Shown here piece after piece: positions 9,634-17,923 of a stretch of DNA of 64,000 nucleotides. The DNA lies in assembly GCA_938008435.1 (NCBI GenBank), contig CALLKK010000017.1:146060-210059 (forward strand), written 5' to 3'. Below the pieces are notes generated by a model. It had not been told where the DNA came from. It was given only the letters and a program-made list of their open reading frames with translations, and searched no databases. Positions within the stretch are counted from its first letter, which is position 1; the number at the start of each line of letters is the position of its first letter. The DNA comes from an uncultured Steroidobacter sp. (GTDB taxonomy: Bacteria > Pseudomonadota > Gammaproteobacteria > Steroidobacterales > Steroidobacteraceae). Both the position numbers and the translations under genes were made by a program.

Positions 9634-10248
9634 TCAATCGAATTCCGTCGGCTTGGCCGGGTTCAGGTAATGCTCGTAGACGAGCCGGATCTGCTCCGCC
9701 GTCGTCCGCCCGGTGGAGAGCTCGGGCAGCTCGTCGAGCGCGAAAAACCCGACATCCGTCGTTTCGTAGCTGCCGCGCGCCTCACCGCCGGTGATCTCGC
9801 AGACGAAGAACAGCTTCCAGATATGAAACAGATACGCCGGATAGTTGCGCCGGTTGCGATCATGAACGGCCGCCAGCTTGACGGCGCGCGCCGTGAAGCC
9901 GGATTCCTGTTCGATTTCTTTTTCTACGGCGCGCGACGGCGAGTCGTTCACGTCCGCCCAACCGCCCGGTAACGTCCACTTGCCGTCGACGCGTTCGCGC
10001 ACGAGCAATACGCGTCCGTCCCGAAAGCACGCGCCCCGCACGTCGATCTTCGGCGTCGCATAGCCGTCTTCTACGAACCAAGCGGCATGCAGCTTGTCCG
10101 CGGTGACGGACGATTCGAGCGCGAGCAATTGCGTCGCGATCTGTGCAACTTCCCGATAGCGTTCGCGGTCATACTCGTCCTGACTGAAGTGCAGCCCGGT
10201 CTGAGAGAGGGCGAGCAAGCGGCGCGCAAGCTCCAGGGTCGTGCTCAT
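9634..10248 (-). CDS. Nudix hydrolase with Nudix_N_2-type N-terminal domain (ADP-ribose pyrophosphatase-like)
   Basis: A 204-residue protein with two parts. Residues 1-60 (LARRLLALSQTGLHFSQ, then YDRERYREVAQIA) match the small helical domain that precedes Nudix domains in a group often annotated as ADP-ribose pyrophosphatases. Residues 70-190 hold the Nudix fold, with a slightly diverged box (GGWADVNDSPSRAVEKEIEQ followed by ESGF) in which the first conserved Glu is Asp and the Arg of REUxEE is Lys. The start at ATG 10248 fits the family better than an upstream non-ATG start. It is convergent with tamB and divergent from rarD. Exact substrate unknown. Confidence 0.82.
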   Translation of the reverse strand: MSTTLELARRLLALSQTGLHFSQDEYDRERYREVAQIATQLLALESSVTADKLHAAWFVEDGYATPKIDVRGACFRDGRVLLVRERVDGKWTLPGGWADVNDSPSRAVEKEIEQESGFTARAVKLAAVHDRNRRNYPAYLFHIWKLFFVCEITGGEARGSYETTDVGFFALDELPELSTGRTTAEQIRLVYEHYLNPAKPTEFD

Positions 10249-10457
10249 GAGCTTTCCACATGACGACAAGCGACCCGGCGAAAGTAACCGGTTGGCGCAG
10301 CGGCGTCAGCAGGGGTTGCCGACCGGCGCAAGCGACTCGCCCGCGGCGACTTCGTAAGGCTGACATATCGCGAGGAAGCGGCAGCGATTGCGTCGTTCAT
10401 CTCTTTTTATGCTGGCCGCTTTTCGCTGACACGCACAGACTGTAGCCTCTCGCCCCC

Positions 10458-11369
10458 GTGACCTCCCAACCCGCTCATCCTTCCTCCCGCATCGACGTTC
10501 GCGGACTGGCTTCGACATCGGGCGCCTTTTTCATCTGGGGCCTGCTGCCCCTTTATTTGAAGGCGCTCGAGCGCGTGTCGGTCCTGCAGGTGACGGCGCA
10601 CCGCTTGGTGTGGGGGTGCCTGTTTGCGCTCGGCTGGTTGGGGGTGCGGCGCGAGCTCGGCCAGGTGCGCGAAGCACTCGGCAACCCGAGCGTTCGCTGG
10701 CGCCTGTTGGCGAGCGCCGCGCTCATCAGCGCCAATTGGATCACCTATATGTACGGGATCGCGAGCGAGCGCGTCGTCGAGACGAGCCTGGGCTACTTCA
10801 TCAATCCGCTCGTCAATGTCGTGCTCGGTGTGGTCGTGCTGCGCGAGCGGCTGAACGCCGTGCAGTGGCTGGCCGTCGCCATTGCAGCGGCCGGCGTCAG
10901 CTACCTCACCTGGAGGGCAGGCCATCTGCCCTGGATCGCGCTGACGCTGGCGCTCACCTTCGGGCTCTACGGTCTCGTACGCAAAGTCGTCCGAGTTGAT
11001 GCGCTGCCGGGACTGGCGAGCGAAACGCTGCTGCTCCTGCCGATCGGGATGGCCTATCTCATTTGGTGCGAGGCGACCGGTATCGGCGCCCTGGGGCATG
11101 AAAGCACGGCGATCAATGTCCTACTCGTGCTCGGCGGCCCGCTCACGGCGGTGCCGCTCTTCCTGTTCGCCTTCGGCGCCCGCCGCATTCCTTATTCGAC
11201 CGTCGGCTTGATTCAGTACATCGGACCGACGCTCCAGCTGCTCCTCGCCGTGCTCGTCTTCCATGAGCCCTTTGCGGGCCCCCGGGTGATCGGCTTTGCC
11301 ATGATCTGGGCGGCGCTTGCTCTCTACGCCGCGGACGGCCTGTGGCGGGCGCGGAAAACCGTGCAGTAA
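10458..11369 (+). CDS. rarD: EamA-family transporter RarD
   Basis: A 303-residue inner-membrane protein with about ten hydrophobic helices and two EamA (DMT) repeats. The N-terminal signature GAFFIWGLLPLYLKALE and the NWITYMYGI and ETSLGYFINPLVNVVLG segments are typical of RarD, named for a chloramphenicol-sensitivity phenotype. E. coli RarD is 296 residues. The start is GTG at 10458. Substrate not established. It is divergent from the Nudix gene and is followed by the separately promoted arginine regulon, so it is probably monocistronic. Confidence 0.88.
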   Translation: MTSQPAHPSSRIDVRGLASTSGAFFIWGLLPLYLKALERVSVLQVTAHRLVWGCLFALGWLGVRRELGQVREALGNPSVRWRLLASAALISANWITYMYGIASERVVETSLGYFINPLVNVVLGVVVLRERLNAVQWLAVAIAAAGVSYLTWRAGHLPWIALTLALTFGLYGLVRKVVRVDALPGLASETLLLLPIGMAYLIWCEATGIGALGHESTAINVLLVLGGPLTAVPLFLFAFGARRIPYSTVGLIQYIGPTLQLLLAVLVFHEPFAGPRVIGFAMIWAALALYAADGLWRARKTVQ

Positions 11370-11391
11370 CCCGCTTTTCCCCTCTTCCTGA

Positions 11392-11423
11392 GCCCAGCAC
11401 CCAGGGGCCAGGGCCCAGCACCC
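11392..11423. repeat. Short direct repeat between rarD and argR
   Basis: The 11-base word GCCCAGCACCC occurs at 11392-11402 and again at 11413-11423, a 21-base period, with GGGGCCAGG between. It is non-coding and lies just upstream of the argR promoter. It looks like a simple-sequence intergenic repeat; no function can be assigned. Confidence 0.6.
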
Positions 11424-11433
11424 GGGCAAGCCA

Positions 11434-11458
11434 TTGACAGCCCTTGCATAATTATGCA
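11434..11458 (+). promoter_or_regulatory. argR promoter -35 element with ARG box operator
   Basis: A perfect -35 hexamer TTGACA is at 11434-11439. Five bases later comes the 14-base perfect palindrome TGCATAATTATGCA (11445-11458), which fits the ArgR half-site pattern (TGnAT...ATnCA). The operator sits in the spacer, so bound ArgR would block RNA polymerase and autoregulate argR and the downstream genes. No convincing -10 hexamer is seen at 17 bases; the best candidate (CAGAGT, 11457-11462) is poor. The operator makes the ATG at 11516, not the upstream in-frame ATG inside the palindrome, the likely argR start. Confidence 0.8.
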
Positions 11459-11515
11459 GAGTACGCGCGTTTTTATGCGCCCGCTTGGGTAATCCGCCGC
11501 CCGTACCCGTCAGTC

Positions 11516-11992
11516 ATGGCCGCCGAGCTCAATCAATCCGCGTCGCGACGTGCGGCGATTCTGCGCATCCTGCGCGAATCGACCGTGCACAGTCAGGACG
11601 AGCTCGTGAAGGCGCTGCGCAAGCACGGCTTCGATGCGACGCAGTCGAGCGTCAGCCGCGATCTGCGCGAGCTCGGGGTGGCCAAGGCGGGCGATCGCTA
11701 CATCGTTCCGGACGACGCCCTCGCGATCAATCACTTCGAGGCCATCACGACCTTCGTCGTCGATGTGCACACCGCAGGTCCGTCGCTGACCGTCGTCAAG
11801 ACCACGACCGGCACGGCGCAAAGCGTCGCCGTCGCCATCGACAAATCGAATTGGCCCGAGGTCGTCGGCACGATCTCGGGCGACGACACCATCTTCATCG
11901 CCACCGAAGATGAGCGCGCTCAGCGTCAGCTGCTCGAGCGTCTGCGCGAAATCTTCCCGAACATCGGTCAGGGAGCGTTCGGGCGACGCTAG
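11516..11992 (+). CDS. argR: Arginine repressor ArgR
   Basis: A 158-residue DNA-binding regulator. The N-terminal winged helix (ILRILRESTVHSQDELVKAL and ATQSSVSRDLRELGVAK) carries the SSVSRDLRELG signature of ArgR. The C-terminal arginine-binding hexamerisation domain contains VVKTTTGTAQSVAVAID and GTISGDDTIFIA, the latter close to the ArgR GTIAGDDTIF motif. Arginine is the co-repressor. It is the first gene of an arginine cluster running to 20197 and has a clear ARG box 58 bases before the start, implying autoregulation. The length matches E. coli ArgR (156). Confidence 0.95.
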   Translation: MAAELNQSASRRAAILRILRESTVHSQDELVKALRKHGFDATQSSVSRDLRELGVAKAGDRYIVPDDALAINHFEAITTFVVDVHTAGPSLTVVKTTTGTAQSVAVAIDKSNWPEVVGTISGDDTIFIATEDERAQRQLLERLREIFPNIGQGAFGRR

Positions 11993-12064
11993 CGCGCAGC
12001 GCAGCGACCGCCGCAATCCTTGAGCCGCACTGCTCCACCAACTTATCTACATCCGTCAATCATC

Positions 12065-13285
12065 ATGACCGACACTCTTCCTCCTGGCAGCGATCCGATT
12101 CTGCTTGCGTTCTCGGGCGGGCTCGACACGTCCTTCCTGGTACCGTGGCTGAGCGAGCAATACGGCCGACCGGTGATCACCGTCACCGTCGATACCGGCG
12201 GCATCGACGCCGAGGCTGCGAAGGTGCTCGCCGAACGCGCCCGCGCGCTCGGCGCGAAGGAGCACGTGCAGATCGACGCGCGTAAGGCGTACTTCGATCA
12301 GGTGATCAAGTACCTGATCATGGGCAACGTCAAGCGCGGTCAGATGTATCCGCTCTGCGTCGGCGCCGAGCGCGTCATGCAGGCGCAGACGATCGCCGAC
12401 TATGCGCGCCAGATCGGCACCAAGATCGTCGCGCACGGCTGCACGGCGGCCGGCAACGATCAAGTGCGCTTCGAGGTCGCGCTGCGCACCATCGCGCCCG
12501 AGCTCACCATCCTCGCGCCGGTGCGCGATCAGGCCTTCAAGCGGCCCGAGCAGCTCAAGTTCCTGGAAGATCGCAAGCTCCCGATTCCGCCGTACGGCGC
12601 GACGTACTCGGTCAATCGGGGCCTGTGGGGCGTGACGATCGGCGGCAAGGAAACGCTCACCTCCGAGGGCAGCATCCCCGAGCATGCCTGGGTGCTCTCG
12701 AAGACGGCGTTCACCAATCCGCAGCCGCCCGAGACGCACACGATCGGCTTCGAGCAAGGCATTCCGGTGAGCCTCGACGGCAAGCAGCTCGATCCCGTGA
12801 CGCTCATCGAGCAGCTCGAAGCGATCGGCGCGAAGTTCGGCATCGGTCGCGGCATTCACTTGGGCGACACCATCATCGGCACGAAGGGCCGCGTCGCCTT
12901 CGAAGCGCCCGCTGCCGAAGTGCTCATCAATGCGCATCGCGAGCTCGAAAAGCTCGTCATGACGGGCCGTCAGCAACGCATCAAGGAGATGCTCGCCGGT
13001 CCCTACGGCGATCTCGTGCACGAAGGTCAGCACTTGGATCCTGTCTGCCGCGATATCGAAGCGCTGTTCGTTTCCTCGCAGGCACGCGTCACCGGCGAAG
13101 TCAAAGTGCTCTATCGCCCGGGCAATGCCTTCGTCGAAGGCGTGACCTCGCCGTACTCGATCATGGCGGCCTCGAAGGGCGTGTACGGCGAAGCGGCCGG
13201 CGAATGGACCGCGCAGGATGCGCTCGGCTTCTCCAAGATGGTCGGCCTGCCCGGCATCTTCTGGGCGCGCGCGGGCAAGCGCTAG
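12065..13285 (+). CDS. argG: Argininosuccinate synthase
   Basis: Joins citrulline and aspartate using ATP, the penultimate step of arginine synthesis. The 406 residues carry the N-type ATP pyrophosphatase P-loop (LAFSGGLDTSFLVPWL), the VTVDTGG segment and the AHGCTAAGNDQVRFE signature. The start at ATG 12065 gives the normal N-terminus; the frame extends 15 codons upstream without a matching domain. It follows argR by 72 bases and precedes the P-loop protein by 35 bases. Similarity to the kinds of ArgG found beside N-acylornithine carbamoyltransferases is inferred from context. Confidence 0.95.
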   Translation: MTDTLPPGSDPILLAFSGGLDTSFLVPWLSEQYGRPVITVTVDTGGIDAEAAKVLAERARALGAKEHVQIDARKAYFDQVIKYLIMGNVKRGQMYPLCVGAERVMQAQTIADYARQIGTKIVAHGCTAAGNDQVRFEVALRTIAPELTILAPVRDQAFKRPEQLKFLEDRKLPIPPYGATYSVNRGLWGVTIGGKETLTSEGSIPEHAWVLSKTAFTNPQPPETHTIGFEQGIPVSLDGKQLDPVTLIEQLEAIGAKFGIGRGIHLGDTIIGTKGRVAFEAPAAEVLINAHRELEKLVMTGRQQRIKEMLAGPYGDLVHEGQHLDPVCRDIEALFVSSQARVTGEVKVLYRPGNAFVEGVTSPYSIMAASKGVYGEAAGEWTAQDALGFSKMVGLPGIFWARAGKR

Positions 13286-13320
13286 CGCGCAGCCTTCCTC
13301 ATTTCGTCACGGTCAGAGCC

Positions 13321-14400
13321 ATGAAAACCGTCGTCGTCGACAAGATCGCCTCCATTACGCAAGCGCTCAATCTGAGCCGCGAGCTGCGCGTGGCCACCAC
13401 GGACATTCCGTGCGAGGAAGGCGTCGTGCTGGTCGCGGAGATCCTCAACAACAAGTCGACCTACAACACGCTCGAGCTGACGAGCGGACGGATGGCGAAG
13501 CTGTCGAAGGGCGACATCATCGTCGGTGCGCTCGGCCATCGTCAGGCGCTCTTCGGCTACTCGGGTCATCTGCCCCAGTCGGTCAAGGAAGGCGACATCA
13601 TCCAGGTGCTCAACATCGGCGGCGTGCTCGGCGTCTGCGATTCGGTCAATCCCGAGAAAGGCCGGCCGTTCGACGCACGCGTCATCGGCGTCGTGCTGCA
13701 GTTCCCGTATCTCGGCGAGCGCATCGGCGTGCCGGCGCGCGTCGGCTACAAGCGCTTGGATCCGAACGCGAAGCTCGATACGCACGGCGTGCCCGTGGTC
13801 GCGCTCGCTGGCACGTGTATGGAAGCCGGCAAGACGGCCGCTGCGTGCGCGATCGTCGCGCGCATGCGCCATCGCGGCCTGAACGTGCACGCGTTCAAAG
13901 CCACCGGCGTTTCGTTGCGTCGTGACATCCTGGCGATGGAGGACGCAGGCGCCCGCCGCAGCATGATCTTCACCGACCTCGGCGTCGTCACCACCACGGC
14001 CGAGAACGGCCCGGCGATCACGCGCGCGCTGCTCACCGAAATGTCGCAAGGCGAGCCAGATGTGATCGTGTTCGAGCTCGGCGACGGCCTGCTCGGCGCT
14101 TACGGTGTGGAAGCGATTCTCTCGTCGCCCGACATTCGGCAAGCGCTCACGTCCGTCGTGCTCTCGGCAAACGATCCCGTCGCCGCATGGGGCGGCGTGA
14201 AGCTCCTGCGCGAACGCTTCCAGATCGAGCCGACCGTCGTAACGGGCCCGGCCACCGACAATGCCGTGGGCGTCAAGATCATCCGCGAGCAGTTCGGTGT
14301 GCCTGCCTACAACGCGATCACCGACGGTGCCGCACTCGCCGACCACATCATCGACGCGATCGGCCTCGGCAACAAAGCGGCGCCGAAGGCAGCCGAGTGA
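13321..14400 (+). CDS. DUF1611-like P-loop protein of the arginine operon; candidate N-acylglutamate synthase
   Basis: A 359-residue protein that is not a textbook arginine enzyme. Residues 1-150 form an unfamiliar beta-rich domain (GDIIVGALGHRQALFGYSGH). Residues 155-350 form a SIMIBI-type P-loop domain with Walker A GTCMEAGKT (164-172), then RGLNVHAFKATG and FELGDGLLGAYGVE. These resemble the GTDCxVGK, RGxNADFxATG and EGQGSL elements of DUF1611 proteins and, more distantly, dethiobiotin synthetase. As I recall, one DUF1611 member (DgcN) is a D-glutamate N-acetyltransferase. The gene lies between argG and argC in a cluster with no recognisable argA or argJ, so it may make N-acetyl- or N-succinyl-glutamate. 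The family link is tentative and the function is inference. Confidence 0.6.
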   Translation: MKTVVVDKIASITQALNLSRELRVATTDIPCEEGVVLVAEILNNKSTYNTLELTSGRMAKLSKGDIIVGALGHRQALFGYSGHLPQSVKEGDIIQVLNIGGVLGVCDSVNPEKGRPFDARVIGVVLQFPYLGERIGVPARVGYKRLDPNAKLDTHGVPVVALAGTCMEAGKTAAACAIVARMRHRGLNVHAFKATGVSLRRDILAMEDAGARRSMIFTDLGVVTTTAENGPAITRALLTEMSQGEPDVIVFELGDGLLGAYGVEAILSSPDIRQALTSVVLSANDPVAAWGGVKLLRERFQIEPTVVTGPATDNAVGVKIIREQFGVPAYNAITDGAALADHIIDAIGLGNKAAPKAAE

Positions 14401-14415
14401 ACCAGCTGCACGACC

Positions 14416-15483
14416 ATGACCACTACGAACAAGCTTCCTACGATCGTCCTCGGCGGCACCGGCTATGTCGCAGGCGAGCTCCTGCGCCTGATCGCAGGGC
14501 ATCCGTACCTCGAGCTCAAGGCCGTGCTGTCTGACAGCCAACCCGGCGAGCTCGTCGCGAAATCGTTCGCGCATCTCGCGCCCATTTATCCCGAGCTCAC
14601 GTTCTCGAGCTTCGAGTCGATCAAGCAATTGCTCGGCACGCTGCCGGAGGCTGCCGTGGTCTCCGCCGCTCCGCATGGCGTCGCTGCGAAACTGATCGAC
14701 GACTTGCTCGTTGCCGCCGAACAGGCAGGCACGCGCGTGCGCGTGTTCGATATCTCCGCGGACTATCGTTATACGACTGCGGGTGCGTACGAAGCCGTCT
14801 ACAAGCATGCGCACGGCGCACCGGCGCGCATTGCGCAGTTCACGTGCGCGGTACCGGAGCATCTGGAGACGATCGCAACGCCGCACCTCGCGCAGCCGGG
14901 CTGTTTTGCGACCGCGATCCTCCTTGCCAGCGTGCCGCTGCTCAAGCTCGATCTCGTCGAACCGCGTCTGTACGTCGTCGGCATCACCGGCAGCACTGGC
15001 TCGGGTCGCACGCCTTCGGCCGGCACGCACCATCCGCAACGCCACAGCGATCTGTACGCATACAACCCGCTCGCGCATCGACATGCGCCTGAGATCGTGG
15101 CGCTGGCGCGCGCCGCCTCAGGCATCGAGGCCGAGCTCAATTTCGTGCCGCATTCGGGCCCGTTTGCGCGCGGTATTCATGTCACCGTGCAGGCGCCTGC
15201 GCGCCGCGCGCTCAAGACGCCCGAGCTCATCGAGCAGTTGAGCGCGTTCTATCGCGACAAGCCGTTCGTGCGCGTGAGCAGCACGCTGCCGCACGTCAAA
15301 GATGTCGCGGGCAGCAATTATTCGTTCTTGAGCGGCGTGGCCAACGACAAGACGATCGCCGTCATGTGCGTGATCGACAATCTCGTGAAAGGCGCCGCAG
15401 GCGGCGCGCTGCAGTGGCTCAATCGCGCATACGGCTTTCCGGAAACGGCAGGTCTCGGCGCGCCAGCGCCAGGGTGGACATGA
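14416..15483 (+). CDS. argC: N-acyl-gamma-glutamyl-phosphate reductase
   Basis: NADPH-dependent reductase making N-acylglutamate semialdehyde. The 355 residues show the Rossmann motif VLGGTGYVAGELLRL, the catalytic Cys in AQPGCFATAILLA and the GSTGSGRTPSAGTHHPQRH loop. The GCFAT form of the active-site motif, instead of the commoner GCYPT, is the form I recall from organisms with an N-acylornithine carbamoyltransferase. It starts 15 bases after the P-loop gene and is followed by argD after 77 bases. The substrate acyl group (acetyl or succinyl) cannot be told from this protein alone. Confidence 0.92.
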   Translation: MTTTNKLPTIVLGGTGYVAGELLRLIAGHPYLELKAVLSDSQPGELVAKSFAHLAPIYPELTFSSFESIKQLLGTLPEAAVVSAAPHGVAAKLIDDLLVAAEQAGTRVRVFDISADYRYTTAGAYEAVYKHAHGAPARIAQFTCAVPEHLETIATPHLAQPGCFATAILLASVPLLKLDLVEPRLYVVGITGSTGSGRTPSAGTHHPQRHSDLYAYNPLAHRHAPEIVALARAASGIEAELNFVPHSGPFARGIHVTVQAPARRALKTPELIEQLSAFYRDKPFVRVSSTLPHVKDVAGSNYSFLSGVANDKTIAVMCVIDNLVKGAAGGALQWLNRAYGFPETAGLGAPAPGWT

Positions 15484-15560
15484 TCAGCTTGTAAGCCGGC
15501 CCAGTCGAATAAGCGAACGCTGCGCACTGGCTGGCCCGATGACCGACGAGCAACACCAAT

Positions 15561-16736
15561 ATGAGCAACCCATCGCCTCAATTCGCCTCGGCCCGCCCCG
15601 TGCCGCCTGATCATCTGGCGCCGGTGTTCGCCCACTTCCCGCTCGATGTCGTGGATGCACAAGGCGTGTACCTGCACACGCCGGACGGACGCCGCGTGCT
15701 CGATCTGTACGGCGGACACGCCGTTGCCGCGCTCGGCTACGCACATCCGCGCTGGGTCGAAGCGCTCACTGCGCAGGCGCGTGCGCTGTGCTTCCAAAGC
15801 AATGCCGTGCCCCTCGATGTGCGGCGGCGCGCGGCGACGAAGCTCGCGAAGTTCTGCGGGCTCGGTCTCGATACGGTGTTCTTCGTCAACTCCGGTGCGG
15901 AGGCGAACGAGAACGCGCTCAAGCTCGCCTGCAAGATCACCGGGCGCACGAAAGTCGTGGCAGTCGAGGGCAGCTTCCACGGGCGCACGGCTGCCGCGGC
16001 CGCAGTCACGTGGGGCGCGCAGAAATGGTACGGCTTTCCAGCCAAGCCGTTCGATGTCGCGTTCGTCAAGCCGAGCGACCTCGACGGTCTCGCCAAGGCC
16101 ATCGATGCACAAACGGCAGCGGTGATCGTCGAACCGGTGCAGGGCGTGGCGGGCGCAGTCGACATGCCGAAGGCATTCCTCGAAGCGCTGCGCCGCCGCT
16201 GCGACGACACCGGCACGATCCTCATCTTCGACGAGGTGCAGTGCGGTGTCGGGCGCACGGGTTATCCGTTCGCCGCCAATATGTACGGCGTAACTCCCGA
16301 CATCATCACCACCGCCAAGGCGCTGGGCGCGGGATTCCCGGTTTCGGCGATCCTGGTGGCGGATCACTTGGTCGCGCACCTCACGAAGGATTCGCTCGGC
16401 ACGACGTTCGGCGGCGGCCCGATGGCATGCGCGATCGTCGAAGCCGTCATCGACATCATCGAAGCGGAGAATCTGCTCGAAAATGTACGCGAGCGCTCGC
16501 GCGAGATCCGCGAGAAATGCATCGTCGGCCCGGTCATCGGCACGCAAGGCGCAGGCTTGCTGCTCGGCTTGCGTACGAGCCGGCCCGCGAAGGACGTGCA
16601 GAGCGAGCTCTTGCGCCTCGACATTCTGACCGGCACGAGCGCCGATCCGAACGTGCTGCGCATTCTCGCACCGTACGTGCTCGAGAGCGCTCACGTCGAA
16701 CAATTGCGCGATGCGCTTGCGCAACTGCCGAAATGA
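15561..16736 (+). CDS. argD: N-acylornithine aminotransferase
   Basis: PLP enzyme of class-III aminotransferase type that converts N-acylglutamate semialdehyde to N-acylornithine. The 391 residues include VNSGAEANENALKLA, the SFHGRT phosphate-binding loop, IFDEVQCGVGRTG with the PLP-contacting Asp, and the Schiff-base Lys in TTAKALGAGFP. The YGGHAVAALGYAHPRWVEAL stretch resembles the aminotransferases of Bacteroidetes-type arginine operons as I remember them. A putative succinyl-specific role is inferred only from the adjacent carbamoyltransferase. Confidence 0.9.
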   Translation: MSNPSPQFASARPVPPDHLAPVFAHFPLDVVDAQGVYLHTPDGRRVLDLYGGHAVAALGYAHPRWVEALTAQARALCFQSNAVPLDVRRRAATKLAKFCGLGLDTVFFVNSGAEANENALKLACKITGRTKVVAVEGSFHGRTAAAAAVTWGAQKWYGFPAKPFDVAFVKPSDLDGLAKAIDAQTAAVIVEPVQGVAGAVDMPKAFLEALRRRCDDTGTILIFDEVQCGVGRTGYPFAANMYGVTPDIITTAKALGAGFPVSAILVADHLVAHLTKDSLGTTFGGGPMACAIVEAVIDIIEAENLLENVRERSREIREKCIVGPVIGTQGAGLLLGLRTSRPAKDVQSELLRLDILTGTSADPNVLRILAPYVLESAHVEQLRDALAQLPK

Positions 16737-16841
16737 AAGGAGCTCAGGCCACGCAGGGTCGTTCGCTCGCGGAGCTTGCGATAACGCAAACCGGTGCGAC
16801 TCGGACGCGGCGTCATCTCGTCATACAGTCACGATAAAACT

Positions 16842-17840
16842 ATGAAACGCTTTCTCGATCTTGCCGACTTTCCGCGTGAGCAGATCAAAGACCTGCTCGG
16901 ACTGGCCAGGCGTTTGCAGGAGCACCCGCAGCCGCAGGCGCTCGCAGGCAAGGTGCTCGGGCTGCTCTTCTTGAACCCGTCGCTGCGCACGCTCACCTCG
17001 TTCCAAAGCGCGATGATGCGGCTCGGCGGCACGGCCGTCGTCGTCACGCCCGGCCAAGGGACGTGGCAGATGGAAACGCGCGCCGGCGCAATCATGAACG
17101 GCACCGCTGCCGAGCACGTGCGCGAGGCGGTGCCGGTGCTCGCTTCCTACTGCGATGCCATCGGCATTCGCATGTTTGCCGAAGGACGCAACCTCGCCGC
17201 GGATCTTGCGGAAACGGGTTTCCGCATGATGGCGGATCTGTGCGACAAGCCGCTCGTGAACATGGAATCGGCCGTCAACCATCCCTGCCAGGCGCTTGCT
17301 GACTGGCACACGATGGACGAGCTGCGCGTGCCCGAGCGCGGCAAGTTCGTGCTCACCTGGGCCAATCACCCGCGCGCGCTGCCGCTCGCGGTGCCGGCGG
17401 CGACCGTGCACATGGCCGCGATGCGCGGCATGGAAGTCGTCGTGCTGCGCCCCGAAGGTTTCGCGCTGCCCGAACCGATCATGGAAAAGGCGCGGCAGGC
17501 TGCGCTTGCCTCCGGCGGCTCGGTGCGCGAAACGGAAGATCGCAACGAAGCGTTGCAAGGCGCGCATGTCGTGTACGCGAAAGAATGGGGCTCGACGCAG
17601 TATTACGGCGATGCCGAAGCGGATGCGCGCCTGCGCGAGTACTTGAGCGACTGGTGCGTGAAGGACAGCTGGTTCAAGAACGCGGACCCGAGCTGCTACT
17701 TCATGCATTGCTTGCCGGTGCGCCGCAACGTCGCCGTCGCCGACGAAGTGCTCGACGGGCCGCGCAGCGTCGTCATCCGCGAAGCCTTCAATCGCATGGT
17801 CGTGCAGATGGCGGTGCTGTATCGCCTGCTGCGCGGATGA
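16842..17840 (+). CDS. argF': N-acylornithine carbamoyltransferase (SOTCase/AOTCase family)
   Basis: Transfers a carbamoyl group to N-acylornithine, not to free ornithine. The 332 residues carry FLNPSLRTLTSFQS (carbamoyl-phosphate loop), the proline-rich-loop Trp75 in GQGTWQMETRAG, HPCQALAD (147-154) and MHCLPVRRN (288-296). This pattern matches acyl-ornithine, not ornithine, carbamoyltransferases. At the position of Xanthomonas AOTCase Glu92 and Bacteroides SOTCase Pro90 this protein has Ala90 (NGTAAEH). At the position of the carboxylated Lys302 of AOTCase it has Ala298. HPRALPLAVPA also resembles SOTCase. I infer N-succinylornithine is at least as likely a substrate as N-acetylornithine. 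The start ATG is 105 bases after argD. Confidence 0.88.
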   Translation: MKRFLDLADFPREQIKDLLGLARRLQEHPQPQALAGKVLGLLFLNPSLRTLTSFQSAMMRLGGTAVVVTPGQGTWQMETRAGAIMNGTAAEHVREAVPVLASYCDAIGIRMFAEGRNLAADLAETGFRMMADLCDKPLVNMESAVNHPCQALADWHTMDELRVPERGKFVLTWANHPRALPLAVPAATVHMAAMRGMEVVVLRPEGFALPEPIMEKARQAALASGGSVRETEDRNEALQGAHVVYAKEWGSTQYYGDAEADARLREYLSDWCVKDSWFKNADPSCYFMHCLPVRRNVAVADEVLDGPRSVVIREAFNRMVVQMAVLYRLLRG

Positions 17841-17923
17841 ACCGGGCCGGCGCCCGCCGAACATGATCCATTACTTGGTTGCGAGTCTCTGACGCCGCAT
17901 CTAGCCACGAGGTTACTCAGTCA

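Noticed and set aside
11444..11515. A longer argR starting at the ATG near 11454
   Set aside because: That ATG lies inside the ARG-box palindrome, and the extra 24 residues have no match to ArgR; ATG 11516 gives the normal family N-terminus.
16842..17840. Ordinary ornithine carbamoyltransferase (argF)
   Set aside because: The GTWQMETRAG loop with its Trp, the HPCQALAD context and the MHCLPVRRN end match N-acylornithine enzymes; the usual OTCase ornithine loop (SMG type) is absent.
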